This document shows positions 1-8,932 of a stretch of 64,000 nt of DNA, piece after piece (within the stretch, counting starts at the first letter, position 1; every line of letters starts with the position of its first letter). The DNA lies in the NCBI RefSeq assembly GCF_000230975.2, contig NC_021172.1, forward strand, positions 1,488,001 through 1,552,000, written 5' to 3'. A program made the translations under genes and the position numbers. Origin of the DNA: Hyphomicrobium denitrificans 1NES1. GTDB taxonomy: Bacteria; Pseudomonadota; Alphaproteobacteria; Rhizobiales; Hyphomicrobiaceae. Under the pieces are notes generated by a model that saw only the letters and a program-made list of their open reading frames with translations, had not been told where the DNA came from and ran no database searches.

Positions 1-327
1 CTCGCCAGCGATCCGTCGCTTGCGATCCTTGTGCCGTTACAACTCCTGCATGGTGTGACCTACGGAGCGTCACATATCGGAGCGATGCATTTTATTCATG
101 ACGCCGTGCCGCGTGACAGGGCTGCGAGCGCGCAGGCTCTCTATGCGACGGTGTCGGCGGGTGTCGCGATGGGCGTTGCGACGCTGATTGCCGGCTACGC
201 TTATGCCCAGGCCGGTCCTCTTTCATATGTCGCGATGGCGGCGATTGCCGCGGTGTCGCTAGGGGCGGCGCTGCGACTCCTTCAGATTTGGAATGGCGCT
301 GTGCTTGTCCCACGGCCAGCGGCCTGA
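1..327 (+). CDS. MFS transporter, PPP/HcaT-like (C-terminal part only)
   Basis: This is the 3' end of a gene that begins before the window; the frame is open from base 1 to the TGA at 325-327. The visible 108 or so residues hold the end of a major facilitator permease. A motif near LLHGVTYGASHIGAMHF is followed by two or three hydrophobic segments rich in Ala and Gly. The HGxTYGxxHIGAxHF pattern is typical of the phenylpropionate-permease (HcaT, MFS_1_like) branch. It is an inner-membrane transporter, probably proton-coupled, and the substrate cannot be judged from this piece. It converges on the dgcA-like gene with a gap of 7 bases. Confidence 0.85.
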   Translation, partial: LASDPSLAILVPLQLLHGVTYGASHIGAMHFIHDAVPRDRAASAQALYATVSAGVAMGVATLIAGYAYAQAGPLSYVAMAAIAAVSLGAALRLLQIWNGAVLVPRPAA

Positions 328-334
328 ACGCACA

Positions 335-1312
335 TCATCCCCACAACGCGCGCTCAGGCGGAGATATCCGGCCATTCCCGACGCGGAGCGGCGGCTGGCG
401 GTCCCGTGCCAGAAGCAGCGGACCATCGAGATCGGCCCAATCCGCTGTTGCCGCGAGAAGCATCGCCGGCGCGACGGCAAGGGAGGTTGCAACCATCGAA
501 CCGATCATCACCTTGAGGCCGTGCTGCCGGGCCGCACGCTCCAACGCCATTGCCCCGGTGAGACCGCCGGCCTTGTCGAGCTTGATGTTGACCGCATCGT
601 AGAGGCCATTCAGGCGATCGAGATCGGCGGCCGTGTGAACGCTTTCGTCGGCGCAGATCGGCACCCGATGCGGCATAGAGCGGAGAGCTTCATCTGCCGA
701 AGCCGGAAGCGGCTGCTCGATGACCTCGATCTTGCACTCGGCGGCGACTGCGATCAGCTCAGGCAGTGTTTCTGGTGTCCACGCTTCGTTGGCATCGACC
801 AGTAGGCGAGCGCCCGGCCTTGCAAGGCGTACGGAGCGCATGCGGTCCACATCGTCTGGGCCGCCGAGCTTCAGCTTCAAGATCGGAAGATCGCGGGCGT
901 CGGCGGCTTTTGCGGCCATAGCCTCGGGGGTATCGAGGCTTATCGTGTAAGCCGTGTACGCAGCCTCGGGCTCGGCTAATCCGGCGAGGTCAGCAACAGT
1001 GCGGCCGGTGCGTTTCGCTTCGAGGTCCCAGAAAGCGCAATCGAGGGCATTGAGCGCTGCGCCTGGTTTGAGGATACGCGTAAGGTCGCTGCGCGCGTTG
1101 ACGGTTGCGGACGCGTCGCGAATTTGATCCAGCACGCCCTCGACCGTTTCGCCGTAGCGCGCATAGGGGACGGCTTCGCCGCGACCCGCGAAATCTCCAT
1201 CGCGCACCGTGACGACGACGACGTGGGCCGCTGTTTTTGATCCGCGCGAGATCGTGAAGGCGTCCTTGAGCGGCCAGATCTCGCTTTGAGCGTCAATGCG
1301 GAGAGGGGACAT
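335..1312 (-). CDS. dgcA: Enolase-superfamily racemase/epimerase, DgcA type
   Basis: This 325-residue protein belongs to the muconate-lactonizing/enolase superfamily, in the dipeptide epimerase or N-acetyl-D-glutamate racemase (DgcA) branch. From the ATG at 1312 the catalytic lysines lie in LKLKLGG (K146, K148). The metal ligands are D173 (VDANEAW), E199 (EQPLP) and D222 (ADES), and the second-face lysine is in NIKLDKAGG (K247). Length and motif order match the family. It would interconvert L- and D-configured acidic residues of a dipeptide or N-acetyl amino acid in the cytoplasm. The usual partner dgcN is not visible here, so L-Ala-D/L-Glu epimerase (murein peptide recycling) is the main alternative. 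An upstream in-frame TTG exists at 1318, but the ATG is preferred. Confidence 0.8.
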   Translation of the reverse strand: MSPLRIDAQSEIWPLKDAFTISRGSKTAAHVVVVTVRDGDFAGRGEAVPYARYGETVEGVLDQIRDASATVNARSDLTRILKPGAALNALDCAFWDLEAKRTGRTVADLAGLAEPEAAYTAYTISLDTPEAMAAKAADARDLPILKLKLGGPDDVDRMRSVRLARPGARLLVDANEAWTPETLPELIAVAAECKIEVIEQPLPASADEALRSMPHRVPICADESVHTAADLDRLNGLYDAVNIKLDKAGGLTGAMALERAARQHGLKVMIGSMVATSLAVAPAMLLAATADWADLDGPLLLARDRQPPLRVGNGRISPPERALWG

Positions 1313-1375
1313 CAGCAATGGCCAGAGTTGCGGTGTTTCACAGCACGCCCCGCAACCTTTGCAATCATTGCGTGA

Positions 1376-4108
1376 TCAGCGGATGCGCCCTGCAGCATGG
1401 GCGAGGAACAGATAGACGCGGCCGGTATCCGATACGAGGTGGTTCTGTGCGGTGCGTCCGCTCGGATCGCGTGCCTCGGCATCCTTGATGATGCGTTCGA
1501 AGTCGGTCAGATAACGGAAAATCGATTGCTCGAGATCGCGGTCGATCCGAACACGGTTCGAAATCTGGTCGAAAAGGGCCCGCGCTTCCGGCGCATAGAT
1601 GCTGCGCACCAGGACGTTGCGCTGACCTGCGCGAATGCGACCCCAGATGGCGGACGCGGTAGCCGGATCGATAGCCCTCGCAATAGTTGCAATGTCGAGC
1701 CGGGCAGGGGCAGCATTCGGCGGCGCACTCTGATCCTGCGCTTGGGCGGCTTGGGATTGGGCTTCGTCTTCGTGCGACGCACGCGCCAGCAAATCGCCGA
1801 GTGACCAGGATTCACGGCCGTCTTGGGACGAGGACGTCTTGCCACGGCTTGCGGACGACCCCTGCTGGACCAGCGCCGAGGTGAGCGAAACCGGTGAGCG
1901 CGCCGTGCCAGGCAGTTCCGGCCGAACGACATCGCGAGGGGCGTTGGCGCGCTGTGAGATCTGATTGAGCTGCTCGATGGCGCGGAGCTGATCCTGGAGC
2001 GCGCGGCGCATCGATTCAGCGGTCTCGCGAGTCGACGCAGGAAGGCGCGCAGCTTCTTCGCGGATGCGGGCCTGCTCGCGGGCAAGAGTCGCAGCCGCCT
2101 CGGCGGCGCGTTCGCGGGTTTCGTCCGACGCGGAGGCAAGCCGGGACGAGAGGGCTTCGAATTCCCGCGACAGATCCCCGGAAACGCTATGGAAGCGGGT
2201 TCGGAGGTCTGCGATCACGCGGTCGCTTTGGGCTTCCGTTTCGTTCTTGACGCGGTCGAGTTCCGCCATCAGCACGCGCGACCGGCTTTCGGCCCCATCG
2301 CGAAGCTCTTCGGCGATAGCGCGGGCGCGCACTTCGATATTCGACAGGGAGCCTTCAAGATCGTTGGAGTATCCAGCGAGCGTGCGGCCGAATTCGTCGG
2401 CTTTGCCGGAGAAACGGTCGAGTGTGCTGCTGAGTTCGGCATGGCGCGATTGAAGCGTGGACTCGATCCTGAGATTTGCAGTGTCGAGTACGTTCGCGGC
2501 CTTCAGGATCTGCTCACCGTGGCTTTCGAAGCGATCCGTCACGCCATGAATTTGCGAGAAGAGGTTTTCGGCCACGTTCTGCAACGCGCCCGACTGCTTG
2601 GCGAGGCCGTCGATCGCCTTCATCGTCTGGCGGGTGATGTTCTCGCTGGTGCGGCGGACGGCGCTGATGCCATTCATCACCGAGTCGTCGAGGTCCGCCG
2701 CCTGCCGCGAGATTGTTTCGCGGAACGAGTGCGCGTGGAGTTCGAGAGCATTCGTCAGCAACGAGGCCTTCTCGCTGACTGCCGTGTCGATCGCCGTTGT
2801 CGAGCGCATGATCTGGTCGTCGAACAGATCGAGCCGCTTTTGGAAGGCTTCGTCGAGCGAGCGGGTGCGTTCGACGAGCTGAATATCGAGGGCCTGAGCC
2901 CGGTTTGACAGCGTGGTATCGAGGGCGCGCGCATATTCCTCGAAGACTGTCTGCAGGTTTTCCGTGCGATTGCCGAGTGTCGTATCGAGTGTCTGCATGT
3001 AACCGTCGAACGTCAGACGCATCTGTTCCGTTCGAGCGCCCAGCGCCGTCGCGAAAGCGGCGGTATAATCTTCGAGTACCGTCTGCAGCTGCTGGGTACG
3101 GGCGCCAACGGTGCCTTCGAAGCGCCCGGTCGCGGTCGCGAGCGATCCTTCGAGGTTTGCCAGGTTTTCGCCGGCGCCGCTGATGATCTGCGAGAGCGTA
3201 ACCTGCTGCGTCGAGAGCTTTTCGATCAGCATCGGGATCTCTGTCCCGAGCGTTCTGAGTGTGTCGGTGACACTGGTCGATGTGTCGACGAGAGCGTGGC
3301 GTTCGCCGCTCAGCTCCTTGATCAGGTCGCGGATGCGCTGCTCGTTCTGCTCGTAGGAGCGTTCGAGTTCGGCGATCTGGTTGTGAACGAGCGCTTCGAG
3401 CTCCCCTGCACGACCGAGCGCCCGAGAGACCGCGTCGTTCATGAAGGAGACCTGACGGCGAACCGCCTGGCCGAGGCTCGCGATCGATTGCTCCGCAGTG
3501 CGGTCGGGTTCGGCAAGGCGGATCGCAACTTCGCTCATCGTGGAGGATTTGAGCGCGAGCGACGCGACATGCCAGCTGAGCAGGGCGAGCAGCCAGATGA
3601 TGCCGATCGGTGCGATCACCGCCGTCGCCGTGTAGAATGCCGCGGGCTGCAGCAGGAGCGTCCCGAGGGAGGCCCCAGCCTGCCACTGCGGCACAAGAGT
3701 CAAAGCGCCGATCGCCAAACCGCCGATCGCCCAGACGATGCTGCCGATGGTGGCTAGGCGAAAGACTTTGCTCGATGGTTTTTGCTCGAGCGCATAGATG
3801 AGCCCGCCGATGCTCGGAACGTCGTCGTTGGCGGCGATCTTGCCGCGAACGGGGCCTGCGGGGCGACGGCGCGCGACGCGGCGCTGTGGCGGATCTTCTG
3901 CCGGCGCTTGTTTTTCAGGTTTCGCCTGTTCGGAAAGTTGCGGTCCGCCCAACAGAGGTGGGGGTAGGGCGAGTGCGGGCATGGCGGCGGAAACGGGGCG
4001 CGCCTCTTTGTCGGACGCTGGCTGGCCAAGCGTCGGCTCGACCGGTGTCGCCGTTGCAGGCGCCCTCCCGGCAATAGCCATCAGCTTCGCAATTTGATCT
4101 TGCGACAT
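1376..4108 (-). CDS. Large membrane-anchored coiled-coil protein with 22-residue repeats
   Basis: The 910-residue protein has a Pro/Ala-rich, basic N-terminal cytoplasmic region (about 1-112). Two hydrophobic segments follow at about 115-138 and 158-186, and then some 550 residues of predicted helix rich in Ala, Glu, Gln, Arg and Thr. Residues 334-487 are seven consecutive 22-residue units that keep a pattern like LGxRTxxLxxxFxxYxxxLDTT, an apolipoprotein-like 11/22 periodicity. A less helical Pro/Ser-rich linker and a compact C-terminal domain (about 800-910) complete it. Similar proteins in Hyphomicrobiales are annotated as kinesin-like or apolipoprotein-domain hypothetical proteins; their function is unknown to me. 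A role in envelope scaffolding or division is inference. The ATG at 4108 was chosen over an in-frame TTG at 4129. It may be co-transcribed with dgcA, 63 bases downstream. Confidence 0.8.
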   Translation of the reverse strand: MSQDQIAKLMAIAGRAPATATPVEPTLGQPASDKEARPVSAAMPALALPPPLLGGPQLSEQAKPEKQAPAEDPPQRRVARRRPAGPVRGKIAANDDVPSIGGLIYALEQKPSSKVFRLATIGSIVWAIGGLAIGALTLVPQWQAGASLGTLLLQPAAFYTATAVIAPIGIIWLLALLSWHVASLALKSSTMSEVAIRLAEPDRTAEQSIASLGQAVRRQVSFMNDAVSRALGRAGELEALVHNQIAELERSYEQNEQRIRDLIKELSGERHALVDTSTSVTDTLRTLGTEIPMLIEKLSTQQVTLSQIISGAGENLANLEGSLATATGRFEGTVGARTQQLQTVLEDYTAAFATALGARTEQMRLTFDGYMQTLDTTLGNRTENLQTVFEEYARALDTTLSNRAQALDIQLVERTRSLDEAFQKRLDLFDDQIMRSTTAIDTAVSEKASLLTNALELHAHSFRETISRQAADLDDSVMNGISAVRRTSENITRQTMKAIDGLAKQSGALQNVAENLFSQIHGVTDRFESHGEQILKAANVLDTANLRIESTLQSRHAELSSTLDRFSGKADEFGRTLAGYSNDLEGSLSNIEVRARAIAEELRDGAESRSRVLMAELDRVKNETEAQSDRVIADLRTRFHSVSGDLSREFEALSSRLASASDETRERAAEAAATLAREQARIREEAARLPASTRETAESMRRALQDQLRAIEQLNQISQRANAPRDVVRPELPGTARSPVSLTSALVQQGSSASRGKTSSSQDGRESWSLGDLLARASHEDEAQSQAAQAQDQSAPPNAAPARLDIATIARAIDPATASAIWGRIRAGQRNVLVRSIYAPEARALFDQISNRVRIDRDLEQSIFRYLTDFERIIKDAEARDPSGRTAQNHLVSDTGRVYLFLAHAAGRIR
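2648..3109 (-). repeat. Seven tandem 66-base (22-residue) coding repeats
   Basis: Within the coiled-coil gene, residues 334-487 divide exactly into seven 22-residue units without gaps. Units 2 and 3 (LGARTEQM...YMQTLDTT and LGNRTENL...YARALDTT) are the most alike; units 5-7 are more diverged. Hydrophobic positions recur every 11 and 22 residues, which suits an amphipathic helix lying on a membrane or a long bundle. Confidence 0.75.
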
Positions 4109-4484
4109 TGCGCAACGCCCCCCACTCAAACCGGCAATCAGAAACAGACCCCGTGCGCCCGGGGCAGCCGGAACTCTCTTTGCACACTATCGGACTTTCT
4201 AACCGTCCGCAAAATGGAAAGACCTATCCGATGATAAGAAATGCCTATGCATCCTCGGCACTTAGCAGCCTATCGCGACGTTTGCGGCTGGATTACGGCA
4301 AACGCGCCGTCAAAAAGAGCGCCCCGACGCGTAACGCGGTTGAACGGCCATACCTAAATATCTCTTGACGAAACTCTTCGAAATAGACGCTTCGACTTTA
4401 CCCAGAGTTATTCCGCATTTGCCACAATCTGAGAGCTTTTGCCGCGATGCAATGAGGAAATGGGTCGCAATCTCGGGGAGTTCG
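4109..4484. other. Divergent intergenic region between coiled-coil gene and Hpt gene
   Basis: These 376 bases separate two divergently transcribed genes and should hold both promoters. I see a purine-rich stretch before the ATG at 4108 and GGGGAG just before the ATG at 4485, but no promoter I can assign with confidence. A 45-codon open frame at 4231-4368 is not convincing. Confidence 0.5.
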
Positions 4485-4877
4485 ATGCAGAGAGCGCCAA
4501 TCTTGGCACACGGCCCGGGGCCGACTGGGTCAGCCGCAGACTTATCCGAGCCGGTCGATCTCCAGCATCTCCGGCGATACACGTTCGGTGATCAAGCTCT
4601 TGAAAAAGAAATACTCTCTTTATTCATGACGCAACTTTCGGAGACGATAGCAGCTCTCCGCGCCGCAGCGAATCAGAAGGACTGGAAAGTGGCTGCTCAC
4701 ACGCTCAAGGGTTCATGTCGGACGGTCGGGGCATTCCAGCTCGGCGACATCGCTCAGGACGCGGAGAAATTGACCTTTAATGCCGGCTCGGAGGCCTGCA
4801 CGGAAGCCATTTCCCGGATCGAGCTGGCCACAGCCGAGGCCTGCGCATTCATTCGGAACGCCTACGGGCTATCTTGA
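4485..4877 (+). CDS. Stand-alone Hpt (histidine phosphotransfer) domain protein
   Basis: The 130-residue protein is almost entirely one Hpt domain. The phosphorylatable histidine is H72 in AAHTLKGSCRTVGA, which matches the HxLKGxxxxxG signature, and it is followed by amphipathic helices of the four-helix bundle. It would pass phosphate between a receiver and another receiver or kinase in a multistep phosphorelay in the cytoplasm. No histidine kinase or receiver is adjacent, so the partner is unknown. The frame extends upstream to a TTG at 4365 and an ATG at 4452. I chose 4485 because GGGGAG lies 4 bases before it and the upstream residues have no Hpt character. Confidence 0.8.
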   Translation: MQRAPILAHGPGPTGSAADLSEPVDLQHLRRYTFGDQALEKEILSLFMTQLSETIAALRAAANQKDWKVAAHTLKGSCRTVGAFQLGDIAQDAEKLTFNAGSEACTEAISRIELATAEACAFIRNAYGLS

Positions 4878-5067
4878 ACTCCGACCGCGGCTCAGGCATT
4901 CGAGGTTGCGCTACAGGGAGCGCCTTGTCTCAGGGTGCCGAAAGCCCTTTGGCTTGAAATGCCGCAAGCGTGCCTCTAAGTGTGCGCGCTATCGTAACTT
5001 CCAATCAGCTCAGAAAGCCAAACCCACCGTCGGGTTTGCGAAATAGCGACAGGATGCGCACGTAACC

Positions 5068-5388
5068 ATGACGAAAATCACGTTCATCCAACCCGACGGC
5101 GAGAGCCAGACGGTGGAGGCGGAAAACGGACTGACCGTCATGGAGGCTGCCAAGCTGAACGATATTGCCGGTATCGAGGCAGAATGCGGTGGAGCGTGCG
5201 CCTGCGCGACGTGCCATGTTTATGTTGACGAAGCCTGGCGCGAGAAGACAGGCAAGCCGTCCGAGATGGAAGAAGACATGCTCGATTTCGCTTTCGATGT
5301 GCGGGAGGAAAGCAGGCTTTCCTGCCAGATCAAGATCAGCGATGCGTTGGACGGGCTTGTCGTTCGCGTCCCCGAGAAGCAGTTCTGA
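5068..5388 (+). CDS. [2Fe-2S] ferredoxin, adrenodoxin type
   Basis: The 106-residue protein carries the cluster ligands C40, C46, C49 and C86 with the spacing C-x5-C-x2-C-x36-C, as in adrenodoxin, putidaredoxin and bacterial Fdx proteins. It is a soluble one-electron carrier, either for P450-type monooxygenases or for iron-sulfur cluster assembly. A ferredoxin-NADP reductase gene starts 24 bases downstream on the same strand, so the two probably form one operon and a complete NADPH-to-ferredoxin chain. No P450 or isc/suf genes are near, so the final acceptor is not known from this window. Confidence 0.92.
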   Translation: MTKITFIQPDGESQTVEAENGLTVMEAAKLNDIAGIEAECGGACACATCHVYVDEAWREKTGKPSEMEEDMLDFAFDVREESRLSCQIKISDALDGLVVRVPEKQF

Positions 5389-5397
5389 CAGCAATAG

Positions 5398-6474
<1,077 letters not shown>

Positions 6475-6497
6475 GACGGCGCAGCTTATTTTGTCAG

Positions 6498-7748
6498 TCA
6501 GCTTGGTACCGAAGCGCTGCCAAGTCCCTGGCGCATCAGGCGACGAAGCGGTTTCGGCATGGATTTGAGCGTCGACTTCAGGCGGGTGCGCAGAAACCCG
6601 AGATACACGCGAGCATAGAGGTAGCCCTTGGCACTCAAGGGTTTCACCCAATCGACGACCGGCTCGGACTCGTCGCACCAATCGAGTTTGTAGGCGTCGC
6701 CGGGCGCCATCATGTCGTAGACGGCCAGCTTTTCTTCGTACCCCGCTTTCAAATTCTGTTCGAGAAGCAGCACTCCGACACCGGCTTTTTCGTGCGCGAG
6801 TTCGAATGCCATCACATGCACGACGAGGCGACCCTTGCATGTGAAGGAAATTTCGAATGCGGCGGCTTGTCCGCAGGTCTTGAGGATCGAGACAACGCAG
6901 GGAACCTTCTTATCCCTGCCTTCGGCGAGATCCTGGAAAAGCCGAACCGTCCTTTTGTCGTTGAGGGCGCTCGAAACCAAGCCGCGATCCTTGAGCCAAA
7001 GAGATTTGACCGCAATCGCTTTTGCTGCGAGTTCGCCCGCTTCGGTCCCTCCGCGCAGTCGCAGGAATTCGACGAGGCCTTTTTCCTCCAGGCGTTTTAT
7101 CAGCCGCCGGCGATTGCGACGCATTTTAGCCGAAAAGCGTTCTTCGAACGTCGCAAAGTCCTTGGCGCTCGCAAGATCCATGTAGGGCGCGATCTGCTCA
7201 TCCGCGACCTGCGCGCCGATTTCGGCCATGAGCGGCGCGATGTTCGCGTCGGCGCGGACGCGCCTCAAACGCAGAACATCCGACGACAGATTTTTGCGGA
7301 GAAATTCCAGCCCGGCGCGCAAGGTCTCGACGGCGTCGAAGTCCGTATCGATCAGAGCGTCGCCGTATTGGCTCAAGGGCTCACCCATCCAATAGGTCTG
7401 CGTGACACCGTGCATGCGCTCCGAAACGAGCGGCCAGATCATGATCAGGCGGCCGTTGCGGCGACCGGTCAGGATCGCGAGGCGGGGAGCGGATTTGCCG
7501 CTTTCTTGCGCGAGGAAGTGGTTTGCCCAATGCCAGCAGACGTTAAAGGATTGGAACACGTGAATCGATCTTGCCGCGCGCTCGAAGAGGGCGTTCCACT
7601 CGGGCTCAAGCGCATCGAATGCGCTTCGCTCGGTTATGAGGTTGAGATCGAGACGTGGCTCAATGCTCTCGCGCCCAAGAGCACGCGGTGCCGTCTTCGC
7701 CGGTTTTTCCAGATTGAGCGAACTGACCGAACGGGCGGCAGCGTGCAT
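6498..7748 (-). CDS. CelD/BcsL-like acyltransferase (GNAT/FemAB fold)
   Basis: The 416-residue protein resembles the COG5653 family found in polysaccharide and cellulose gene clusters. The N-terminal half has the signature of WNALFERAARSIHVFQSF and a following W-rich segment. The central part is basic (MRRNRRRLIKRLEEKG), and the C-terminal half has the GNAT-like acyl-acceptor region around VYDMMAPGDAYKLDWCDE. No signal peptide is visible, so it is probably cytoplasmic and acts on an activated sugar or cell-surface precursor; the substrate is unknown. Starts are possible at GTG 7775 or ATG 7748; I favour the ATG, which has GGAAAA upstream. The gene stands alone, convergent with the ferredoxin reductase gene. 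Confidence 0.75.
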   Translation of the reverse strand: MHAAARSVSSLNLEKPAKTAPRALGRESIEPRLDLNLITERSAFDALEPEWNALFERAARSIHVFQSFNVCWHWANHFLAQESGKSAPRLAILTGRRNGRLIMIWPLVSERMHGVTQTYWMGEPLSQYGDALIDTDFDAVETLRAGLEFLRKNLSSDVLRLRRVRADANIAPLMAEIGAQVADEQIAPYMDLASAKDFATFEERFSAKMRRNRRRLIKRLEEKGLVEFLRLRGGTEAGELAAKAIAVKSLWLKDRGLVSSALNDKRTVRLFQDLAEGRDKKVPCVVSILKTCGQAAAFEISFTCKGRLVVHVMAFELAHEKAGVGVLLLEQNLKAGYEEKLAVYDMMAPGDAYKLDWCDESEPVVDWVKPLSAKGYLYARVYLGFLRTRLKSTLKSMPKPLRRLMRQGLGSASVPS

Positions 7749-7859
7749 AGCGATTTTTCCATAAGAGTTCGGCACGACCGAACTGGCGCGCTCGATAGAC
7801 GTTCTTTTCTAGAGGGCAATCGTTAGGCGACGGTTACAGGCCGCACATGAACCGAGTGT

Positions 7860-8225
7860 CTACACGTGTGCGATTTCGAGAAACGAGAGCACTAGGAGCA
7901 AGGTGGCGGAGAAGGCGACTATGAACTTGCCTCGTCGCGATGGAGCCGCCTTGCCAAGGATGAGGGGAGCGATCAGCGCCCCGGCCACGGCGAGATTGAT
8001 CGCAATCAGGCCGCCTGGACCGATCGCGCCCCTAGCCTCCGGAAACTGCAACCCGATCCAGATGCCTGCAGCGATGCCGAGCGTAACCGCGCCGAGCAGC
8101 CTGGGCCAGAAGCCTGTGTTCGGCCGTTCGAGTCCGAGAAACGCCAACGCCGTCAGCGGCGCAAAAACGAGCAGTCCGCCCGTGATGGCCTTGATGACGA
8201 TTTCAGCCCACAAAATCTGTTGCAC
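7860..8225 (-). CDS. Small four-helix integral membrane protein, unknown
   Basis: The 121-residue protein has four strongly hydrophobic segments at roughly 8-30, 42-62, 70-92 and 101-120, with few charged residues outside the loops. The start is a GTG. I do not recognise the family with certainty. Its size and topology recall small DUF-class inner-membrane proteins common in Hyphomicrobiales. No transport or catalytic motif is visible. It lies on the same strand as the lipoprotein gene upstream of it and the acetyltransferase gene downstream, but spacing gives no clear operon. Confidence 0.65.
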   Translation of the reverse strand: MQQILWAEIVIKAITGGLLVFAPLTALAFLGLERPNTGFWPRLLGAVTLGIAAGIWIGLQFPEARGAIGPGGLIAINLAVAGALIAPLILGKAAPSRRGKFIVAFSATLLLVLSFLEIAHV

Positions 8226-8290
8226 GGAATAGGATCCGGATCGACGGACTGGAGCGAAGCGGTGTCACCGAGCAGGAAACCGCACGCAGA

Positions 8291-8794
8291 TTACTGCATC
8301 ATCTGCTGCATGTTGGCGCCATGGCCATCAGGCGACGGCTGTCCCCAGCCTCCAAACAGGCTGTCGTCTTCAACCGGCTCAGGCGGCGAAGGCGTATAGT
8401 CGCCCGCCAGATGCCGGTTCAATGCCAGTTTGATCTTGGCTGTCTTTTCCGACGTGCAATAGTCTGGCTTGTCGACGAGAGCCTTCGAGACTGTGTTGAA
8501 GGACGCATCGTAGATTTGCGTGAGCTTGGGCAGATCGGCCGGGTTGCCCGCGGATTGAGTCGTCAGAAAACTTGTCTTTAGCTTTGCGGGATCGAAATTA
8601 TAACCGCACTTGATCGCGCGGGCAGACGTTGCGGCAACGTCCATCGTGCGCGTCGCGGGATCGTTGTCGCGGTCGATCGGCGTTTCAGTCTTGGCGCCGA
8701 AGAGCGAGCCCGTCGACAGTTTCGGCAGGCTGGCGCCGCAGCCGCCGAGGCTCGCTGCCGCCAAGCCCACGAATAGCATCCGTGCGATCTGCAT
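8291..8794 (-). CDS. Putative lipoprotein, unknown function
   Basis: The 167-residue protein starts with a lipoprotein signal (MQIARMLFVGLAAASLGGC) and a good lipobox LGGC with C19 as the lipidated residue. The mature part is about 150 residues with two cysteines (in AIKCGYNF and PDYCTS) that could form a disulfide, and an acidic, Pro/Gly-rich tail. It should be anchored to the periplasmic face of the inner or outer membrane. The ATG at 8794 with GGGGA upstream was chosen over a TTG at 8818. I recognise no domain. Confidence 0.7.
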   Translation of the reverse strand: MQIARMLFVGLAAASLGGCGASLPKLSTGSLFGAKTETPIDRDNDPATRTMDVAATSARAIKCGYNFDPAKLKTSFLTTQSAGNPADLPKLTQIYDASFNTVSKALVDKPDYCTSEKTAKIKLALNRHLAGDYTPSPPEPVEDDSLFGGWGQPSPDGHGANMQQMMQ

Positions 8795-8932
8795 CTGGGA
8801 ATGTCCCCGTCCCCCCAATCCACCATGACATGGCGCAGGTCAAAGGCCCGGTCAACCTCCACGGCCGATTTCCCTAAGTGCTTTGCACCGCATTAACTCA
8901 ACGTGAGCACCCGTTGCGAACGGCATGATGCG

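Noticed and set aside
4231-4368. 45-codon frame between the coiled-coil and Hpt genes, with GGAAAG before the ATG
   Set aside because: Basic, low-information sequence with no recognisable features; spacing of the ribosome-binding site is long.
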